Notes under the pieces: model-generated | What the model saw: only the letters and a program-made list of their open reading frames with translations | What the model was told of the DNA's origin: nothing | Database searches by the model: none | Made by a program: the position numbers and the translations under genes | Shown: positions 7,039 through 11,505 of the stretch, piece after piece | Layout: each line of letters opens with the position of its first letter | Position numbering within the stretch: the stretch's first letter is position 1 | Assembly (NCBI GenBank): GCA_002398485.1 | Contig: DGYV01000031.1 | Coordinates: 24,809 to 36,313 of the forward strand | DNA length: 11,505 nucleotides | Reading direction: 5' to 3' | DNA from: Peptococcaceae bacterium UBA4997 | Lineage (GTDB): Bacteria; Bacillota; Dehalobacteriia; UBA4068; UBA4997

Positions 7039-7403
7039 TGTTGGAAAACGTATATCAGGTTTTGATTGCTTTTGTGGTTGGCGGACTAATTTGTGTGGCC
7101 GGCCAAATTTTAATGGATAAAGCCAAGCTTACACCTGCTCACACTATGTGTCTTTTTGTGGTCATAGGCACTGTTTTGGGTGGTTTTGGTATTTATGATA
7201 AATTTGTGGAATTTGCGGGTACGGGAGCCAGTATACCTATTATAAGTTTTGGCAATTCTTTAGTTAAGGGGGCTATACTGGAAGGTGATAGCGTTGGTTT
7301 GATAGGTATTATAACCGGTATTTTCGAAATCACCAGTGCGGGTATTTCTGCCGCTTTGATATTTTCTTTTTTGGCTGCTTTATTTTGCAGACCAAAAGGC
7401 TGA
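7035..7403 (+). CDS. spoVAE: Stage V sporulation protein AE (SpoVAE)
   Basis: SpoVAE is a small inner-membrane protein of the spore SpoVA dipicolinic-acid channel. This copy has 122 residues and is almost entirely hydrophobic, with segments at about 8-26, 36-52, 64-80 (Gly-rich, less hydrophobic) and 87-117. Motifs shared with SpoVAC at matching spacing are GGLIC (16-20), YDK (54-56) and [14 protein letters not shown] (61-74). The start is ATG 7035, overlapping the spoVAD stop in an ATGA junction; GGAGGTG at 7023-7029 serves it, and ATG 7038 is equally possible. It is last in the operon. No intrinsic terminator follows, and a vegetative promoter for priA overlaps its stop codon. It matches the SpoVAE form that carries no extra soluble domain. 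Confidence 0.95.
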   Translation: MMLENVYQVLIAFVVGGLICVAGQILMDKAKLTPAHTMCLFVVIGTVLGGFGIYDKFVEFAGTGASIPIISFGNSLVKGAILEGDSVGLIGIITGIFEITSAGISAALIFSFLAALFCRPKG

Positions 7404-7428
7404 AATAAGGCTACAAATATGCTATAAT
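7400..7428 (+). promoter_or_regulatory. Sigma-A promoter with extended -10 upstream of priA
   Basis: CTGAAA at 7400-7405 (4 of 6 to TTGACA), a 17-base spacer, and TATAAT at 7423-7428 preceded by TG at 7420-7421, the extended -10 element. Transcription would start near 7435, giving a leader of about 45 bases to the priA ATG. The -35 box overlaps the spoVAE stop codon. Confidence 0.72.
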
Positions 7429-7480
7429 TAATAATTATTATTATGGCGTATTTTTAATATAAAAGGAAGGGGAGTGCCTA

Positions 7481-9682
7481 ATGGTTAAATACGCAGCTAT
7501 TGTAGTAAACCGCAAGGCCGCGGCGCTTGACCGTGTTTTCCATTATGGCATTCCCGCTTCCATGTCTATTGAACGAGGCATGATAGCAGAAGTGCCTTTC
7601 GGCACACAAAAGCTGGAAGGCGTGGTAGTGGATATTGTGGATGAAGTAGATTTTGATAATGCCAAAATCAAAAATATCATCCGTACTTTGAGTGAAAAGC
7701 CTGTTTTAACTGATGATTTACTGTTTTTGGCACGCTATTTGGCGGATTATTATTTAACTACTTTTGTATCGGTAGTACAGGCAATGCTGCCTGCGAGTAT
7801 GGCCTTAACGGGCAGGTTGCCTGCCGGTTCAACCATAAAACAATTATATGCGCTAAAGTATATTATTGAAGGCCGTAAGGCACCCAAATCTCAGGCTATT
7901 TTGGATTATTTGGTCAAACATCCCGGTATAACGCCTTTGGAATTACAAAAAGCAGTGAGAGCAACTTCAGCACAGATAAAAAACTTAAAAAATAAAGGAT
8001 ACATAGAAGTTAAAGAAAGTGTTTGGTGGCAAGAAAAAAGCATTGTGGTACCTCAAAAACCGCATCAATTGAATGCGGATCAAATTAGTGCTTTAGTTGC
8101 CATAGAAGCAGAGTTTAACTCTTCTGAACGCCCTATCTTGCTGCAGGGCGTAACGGGCAGCGGTAAAACGGAAATTTACCTGCAAATGGCTGAACGTACT
8201 ATCGGCCTAGGTCAAGATGTTATTGTACTGGTTCCTGAAATTGCTTTAACTCCGCAAACAGTTAGTGTTTTTATGCAAAGGCTAAAAACTAAAATAGCTG
8301 TTTTGCATTCAGGCCTTACTGCTGCGGAAAGACGCAAAACTTGGCAGGCTATTGCGGATGGGCGTTACCCTGTAGTTATTGGGGCACGTTCTGCAATTTT
8401 TGCGCCTATGCCGAATTTAGGGCTCGTTGTCATGGATGAGGAGCACGAAGTGAGCTACAAGCAGGAAAATAACCCCCGTTTTAACGCCCGTATAGCTGCC
8501 TTAAAGCGCTGTTCATTAACAAGTGCTCATTTGATAATGGGTAGTGCTACGCCTGACCTTGTAAGTTATTATAAAGCCCAAAATGGTGAATATAAGCTTG
8601 TGGAATTGCCGCACAGGGTAAATGAGCGTGAGCTTGCTCAAATCCAAATAGTGGATATGGCACAGGAGCTTAAAGAAGGTAACAATTCTGTATTCAGTTC
8701 CTTATTGGCAAAAGAGCTTGAAAAGAATTGGCGGCAAAGTGAGCAAAGCCTGTTATTCTTGAACAGACGTGGTTTTGATACCTTTGTTTCCTGTCGTCAT
8801 TGTGGTTATGTGGTGGAATGTCCGCATTGTTCGGTTTCTATGGCTTATCATCCTCAAGAAGGCAAATTAAAATGTCATTACTGCGGCAGGATGCTTACAC
8901 CGCCTCAAACCTGTCCTGTTTGTGGTTCTTCTGCCATTCGTTATTTTGGAGCAGGTACGCAAAAAATTGCTGCTGCCGCCAAAAAACTTTTACCCGAAGC
9001 TAAAATTGCTCGTATGGATAGAGACAGCGTTACTGAAAAAGGTGCTTATGAGGCGGTTTATAAAGCAATGCTGGACGGCAAAACAGATATTTTGGTAGGT
9101 ACTCAAATGGTGGCCAAAGGCTTGGATTTTCCTAACCTTACTTTGGTTGGGGTAGTGGCTGCAGATACGAGTTTGAATTTGCCTGAATATCGTAGCGGGG
9201 AAAGGACTTTTCAGCTTATAGCGCAGGTAGCCGGGCGTTCAGGCAGGCATAAGCCCGGCAGAGTGATCGTGCAAACTTATAATCCCGAGCATTCGGTGAT
9301 CAAAGCCGCTGTAAGGCAGGATTACAAGAATTTTTATGAGGAAGAACTGGAACGCCGCAGTCTTTTCGGTTATCCTCCTTATGGTGATTTCATCCGTTTG
9401 GTTTTAAGCAGTACCGACAAAACTTTACTTGAAGATGCGGAACGCAGGCTGTCTTCGGCTTTGGAAATTTTAAGAGGAGATAAATATGTTATTTTGGGGC
9501 CTTCTGCTTGTCCACGGGAAAAAATTAAGGATCGTTACAGGCATCAGCTGGTTTTGAAAGGCAGTAATTTGGGTATAATGCGTAAGGATGTCAAAAAAGC
9601 CCTGGAACAATTGGTTGCTGAGAAGCAGCTAAATAAAAAGGTTATGGTAGCAATAGATGTTGAACCCATAACTATGATGTAA
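7481..9682 (+). CDS. priA: Primosomal replication restart helicase PriA
   Basis: PriA recognises stalled or collapsed replication forks and reloads the replisome; it is a cytoplasmic superfamily 2 3'-5' DNA helicase. The 733-residue length is full. Domains in order: the N-terminal DNA-binding domain (about 1-110, opening YAAIVVNRKAAALDRVFHY), a winged-helix region (about 115-185), the helicase with Walker A GVTGSGKT at 223-230 and DEEH at 319-322, a zinc-binding insert with eight cysteines (438, 441, 447, 450, 465, 468, 478, 481), and the second helicase lobe ending with QVAGRSGRHKPGRV at 582-595. All key residues are present. ATG 7481 follows GGAAGGGGAG. It heads priA-def-fmt, an order also known in Bacillus. 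A sigma-A promoter precedes it, independent of the sporulation genes upstream. Confidence 0.97.
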   Translation: MVKYAAIVVNRKAAALDRVFHYGIPASMSIERGMIAEVPFGTQKLEGVVVDIVDEVDFDNAKIKNIIRTLSEKPVLTDDLLFLARYLADYYLTTFVSVVQAMLPASMALTGRLPAGSTIKQLYALKYIIEGRKAPKSQAILDYLVKHPGITPLELQKAVRATSAQIKNLKNKGYIEVKESVWWQEKSIVVPQKPHQLNADQISALVAIEAEFNSSERPILLQGVTGSGKTEIYLQMAERTIGLGQDVIVLVPEIALTPQTVSVFMQRLKTKIAVLHSGLTAAERRKTWQAIADGRYPVVIGARSAIFAPMPNLGLVVMDEEHEVSYKQENNPRFNARIAALKRCSLTSAHLIMGSATPDLVSYYKAQNGEYKLVELPHRVNERELAQIQIVDMAQELKEGNNSVFSSLLAKELEKNWRQSEQSLLFLNRRGFDTFVSCRHCGYVVECPHCSVSMAYHPQEGKLKCHYCGRMLTPPQTCPVCGSSAIRYFGAGTQKIAAAAKKLLPEAKIARMDRDSVTEKGAYEAVYKAMLDGKTDILVGTQMVAKGLDFPNLTLVGVVAADTSLNLPEYRSGERTFQLIAQVAGRSGRHKPGRVIVQTYNPEHSVIKAAVRQDYKNFYEEELERRSLFGYPPYGDFIRLVLSSTDKTLLEDAERRLSSALEILRGDKYVILGPSACPREKIKDRYRHQLVLKGSNLGIMRKDVKKALEQLVAEKQLNKKVMVAIDVEPITMM

Positions 9683-9706
9683 AAAAAATTATTTTTATGA
9701 TATAAT
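9678..9706 (+). promoter_or_regulatory. Extended -10 promoter upstream of def
   Basis: TATAAT at 9701-9706 is preceded by TG at 9698-9699, an extended -10 element. The -35 position (TGTAAA at 9678-9683, 17-base spacer, 3 of 6) is poor and overlaps the priA stop codon. A start near 9713 would leave the def ribosome binding site and GTG start in the transcript but exclude the upstream TTG at 9714 as a practical start. Confidence 0.6.
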
Positions 9707-9743
9707 ATACTGGTTGGGTAAATTGATTAAAAGGGTGATTATA

Positions 9744-10220
9744 GTGACAGTATTTAACATAGTTCAAATAGGCGATGAAATTTTAAGAGCCAAAGCGGTT
9801 GAAGTAAAACGCTTTAATGAAAATTTGGGGCGTTTATTGGACGATATGGCCGAAACCATGAAAGTGGAAGAAGGTGTTGGTTTAGCGGCTCCCCAGGTTG
9901 GTATCAGCAAAAGGGTAGTGGTTATAGATGTGGGCGATGGATTGATAGAATTGGTCAACCCCATTATTTTGGAGGCAAAAGGCGAAGAAATAGATGAAGA
10001 GGGTTGTTTAAGTGTAAGAGGCGAGCAATGGCCTGTTGCGCGTGCTGCTTGGGTAAAAGTTGCAGCCATGGATAGGCACGGCAATAAATTTGTTAAAGAG
10101 GGCGAAGGTTTTTTAGCGCGTGCCTTTCAGCATGAAATAGATCATTTGGATGGCATTTTGTTTGTTGATAAGGCAATTAAAACAAAGCCTGTTAAAATTA
10201 AAGGCAAAATCAAAAAGTAA
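9744..10220 (+). CDS. def: Peptide deformylase
   Basis: Peptide deformylase removes the formyl group from the N-terminal methionine of new proteins at the ribosome, using a metal ion, usually iron. The product is 158 residues. The three family motifs are intact: GVGLAAPQ at 44-51, EGCLS at 86-90 with metal ligand Cys88, and HEIDH at 130-134 with metal ligands His130 and His134 and catalytic Glu131. The start is GTG 9744, because AAGGGTG (9731-9737) lies 6 bases upstream and the product then opens MTVFNIVQIGDEILR, as deformylases usually do. A TTG at 9714 would add ten atypical residues and sits at the predicted transcription start. The C-terminal tail (146-158) is very Lys-rich. fmt follows after 40 bases, pairing deformylation with the enzyme that adds the formyl group to Met-tRNA. 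Confidence 0.97.
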   Translation: MTVFNIVQIGDEILRAKAVEVKRFNENLGRLLDDMAETMKVEEGVGLAAPQVGISKRVVVIDVGDGLIELVNPIILEAKGEEIDEEGCLSVRGEQWPVARAAWVKVAAMDRHGNKFVKEGEGFLARAFQHEIDHLDGILFVDKAIKTKPVKIKGKIKK

Positions 10221-10260
10221 GATTTTTTAAGATAGCAAGTAATTTTTAATAGGAGTTTTT

Positions 10261-11223
10261 ATGACAGAAGCTAAAACAGAAAATAAATTAAAAAAGCTCA
10301 ATATAGTGTATATGGGCAGCCCTGATTTTGCAGTGTTGCCGCTTAAGGCTTTGCTTGAAGCAGGTTATAATATTTCTTTAGTGGTTACTCAGCCTGACCG
10401 TCCCAAGGGCAGGAAGGCTGTTTTGACGCCAACTCCTGTAAAAGCATTTGCAATTAGCCGCAATTTGCCTGTTATCAGCCCCAATAATGTGAATGAGGAA
10501 GCTTTTTTGGCGCAAATAAAGGCTGCAAAGCCCGATTTGTTGGTAGTAACGGCTTTTGGGCAGATTTTGAAAGAGCCGTTATTGAATTTGTCTCCTTTGG
10601 GAGCGGTAAACATTCACGCTTCCCTTTTGCCTAAATACAGGGGGGCTGCGCCTATTCATTGGGCTATCATAAACGGTGAGGATATAACAGGTATTACCAC
10701 AATGTATATGGATAAAGGCTTGGATACGGGGGATATGATATTACAGCAGTCTGTTGCCATAGAACCTATGGATACTATAGGCACTTTGCATGATAAACTT
10801 GCCAGGGTCGGCAGTGAGTTGATTGTGGATACGGTTGCCTTGATAGCGGATGGCTTGGCACCCAGGGAACCGCAGGAAAATGCTCATGCCAGCTATGCTT
10901 CCAAAATCGACAGGTCTTTGGAAAAAATTGCTTGGCATAAGGAAAATACAGCTGTTTGCAACCTGATAAGGGGGTTATCTCCGAGTCCTGCGGCATATAC
11001 TTTGTATGAAGGTCAGCCCTTGAAAATAGTTCTGGCTGCTTTAAGCGATGAATCAAGTTCCTTGCCTGTGGGCACGGTTTATAAATCTTCTAACAATAAG
11101 GTGAATGTAGTGTGCGGCAAAGGTTTGTTGCAGCTTTTGAAGGTAAAACCAGCAGGCAAAGGTGTAATGGCGGCTGTGGATTGGTGGCGTGGCCAAAAAA
11201 AAGAAAACGCATTATTTGAATAA
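10261..11223 (+). CDS. fmt: Methionyl-tRNA formyltransferase
   Basis: Fmt transfers a formyl group from 10-formyltetrahydrofolate to initiator Met-tRNA, producing the fMet-tRNA used to begin translation. The 320-residue length is normal. The N-terminal formyltransferase domain (about 12-195) has MGSPDFAV (18-25), the variable basic loop DRPKGRK (46-52), catalytic Asn117 and His119 in NIHASLLPKYRGAAP, and catalytic Asp155 in DKGLDTGD. The C-terminal OB-fold tRNA-binding domain follows (about 215-315). ATG 10261 is preceded by AGGAG with 5 bases between. The first eleven residues are a Lys-rich extension slightly longer than usual, but no better internal start exists. No terminator is seen between def and fmt, so they are probably co-transcribed. 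Confidence 0.97.
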   Translation: MTEAKTENKLKKLNIVYMGSPDFAVLPLKALLEAGYNISLVVTQPDRPKGRKAVLTPTPVKAFAISRNLPVISPNNVNEEAFLAQIKAAKPDLLVVTAFGQILKEPLLNLSPLGAVNIHASLLPKYRGAAPIHWAIINGEDITGITTMYMDKGLDTGDMILQQSVAIEPMDTIGTLHDKLARVGSELIVDTVALIADGLAPREPQENAHASYASKIDRSLEKIAWHKENTAVCNLIRGLSPSPAAYTLYEGQPLKIVLAALSDESSSLPVGTVYKSSNNKVNVVCGKGLLQLLKVKPAGKGVMAAVDWWRGQKKENALFE

Positions 11224-11274
11224 AAGATACTTTTAGGTTAAATAGATTGTTAATAAATAAAAGGAGGAACATTG

Positions 11275-11505
11275 ATGTATTGGTTCGACTATACAATGAT
11301 TTTGTTGATACCGGGCATTATCGTTACTATTTGGGCACAATCGAAAGTACAGTCTACTTTTAAAAAATATTCCAAAGAATGGTCCAGTAACAATTATACG
11401 GCCTTTCAGGTAGCACGTGCGCTTTTGGATTCCAATGGTTTGGGCGATGTAAGGATAGAGCATATCAGAGGCAATTTGACTGACCATTATGATCCCAGAA
11501 GTCAA
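11275..11505 (+). CDS. yugP: YugP-family zinc metallopeptidase, N-terminal 77 residues
   Basis: This is the start of a gene cut by the right edge. ATG 11275 lies 7 bases after AAGGAGG (11261-11267); the adjacent in-frame TTG at 11272 is too close. The visible part has a hydrophobic segment at about 7-21 (TMILLIPGIIVTIWA), then a soluble stretch with the family-typical AFQVARALLDSNGL (46-59) and LTDHYDP (68-74). YugP proteins are membrane-anchored putative neutral zinc proteases (PF04298); the HEXXH zinc motif would lie downstream of the edge and cannot be checked here. In many Clostridia this gene sits between fmt and the rRNA methyltransferase gene rsmB, which fits the order. The substrate is unknown. 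It starts 51 bases after fmt and is probably in the same operon. Confidence 0.85.
   Translation, partial: MYWFDYTMILLIPGIIVTIWAQSKVQSTFKKYSKEWSSNNYTAFQVARALLDSNGLGDVRIEHIRGNLTDHYDPRSQ

Noticed and set aside
8800..9003. 67-residue plus-strand frame inside priA
   Set aside because: It is out of frame across the zinc-binding region of PriA, which explains its Cys content.
11233..11505. Minus-strand frame at the right edge
   Set aside because: It is antisense to the YugP N-terminus, which has a strong ribosome binding site and the LTDHYDP family motif.

Overview
The window looks like ordinary chromosome from a low-to-moderate-GC, endospore-forming member of the Bacillota, most likely class Clostridia. 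The support is a spoVAC-spoVAD-spoVAE operon without the extra Bacillus-type spoVA genes, a cdaA-cdaR-glmM cluster, strong AGGAGG-type ribosome binding sites with frequent TTG/GTG starts, and a priA-def-fmt-yugP order. The standard genetic code fits: TGA stops spoVAC, spoVAD and spoVAE. I saw no mobile element, CRISPR array, tRNA or rRNA.

Layout. At the left edge, on the minus strand, is the 5' part of a DUF881 membrane-anchored coiled-coil protein (1-397). An AT-rich gap of about 305 bases separates it from the divergent plus-strand operon cdaA-cdaR-glmM (703-4109). This makes a membrane diadenylate cyclase, its YbbR-domain regulator and phosphoglucosamine mutase, so it couples c-di-AMP signalling to cell-wall precursor supply. 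A clear intrinsic terminator (4209-4236) closes it. A convergent minus-strand pair follows: a DUF4363 protein and a DUF421 (YetF-like) membrane protein (4238-5402). Divergent from that pair is spoVAC-spoVAD-spoVAE (5544-7403), encoding the dipicolinic-acid channel machinery of the spore inner membrane, with a plausible sigma-G-type promoter in front. Housekeeping genes fill the right side: priA (replication restart helicase), def (peptide deformylase), fmt (Met-tRNA formyltransferase) and the start of a YugP-family zinc metallopeptidase cut by the right edge. Extended -10 promoters are visible before priA and def.

Several starts were chosen from ribosome-binding-site spacing and differ from the longest reading frame: cdaR at 1523, the DUF4363 gene at 4663, spoVAD at 6028 and def at GTG 9744. 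No wholly new system is evident. The most suggestive item is the DUF421/DUF4363 pair sharing an intergenic region with the spoVA operon, since DUF421 proteins have been linked to spore membrane properties in Bacillus.
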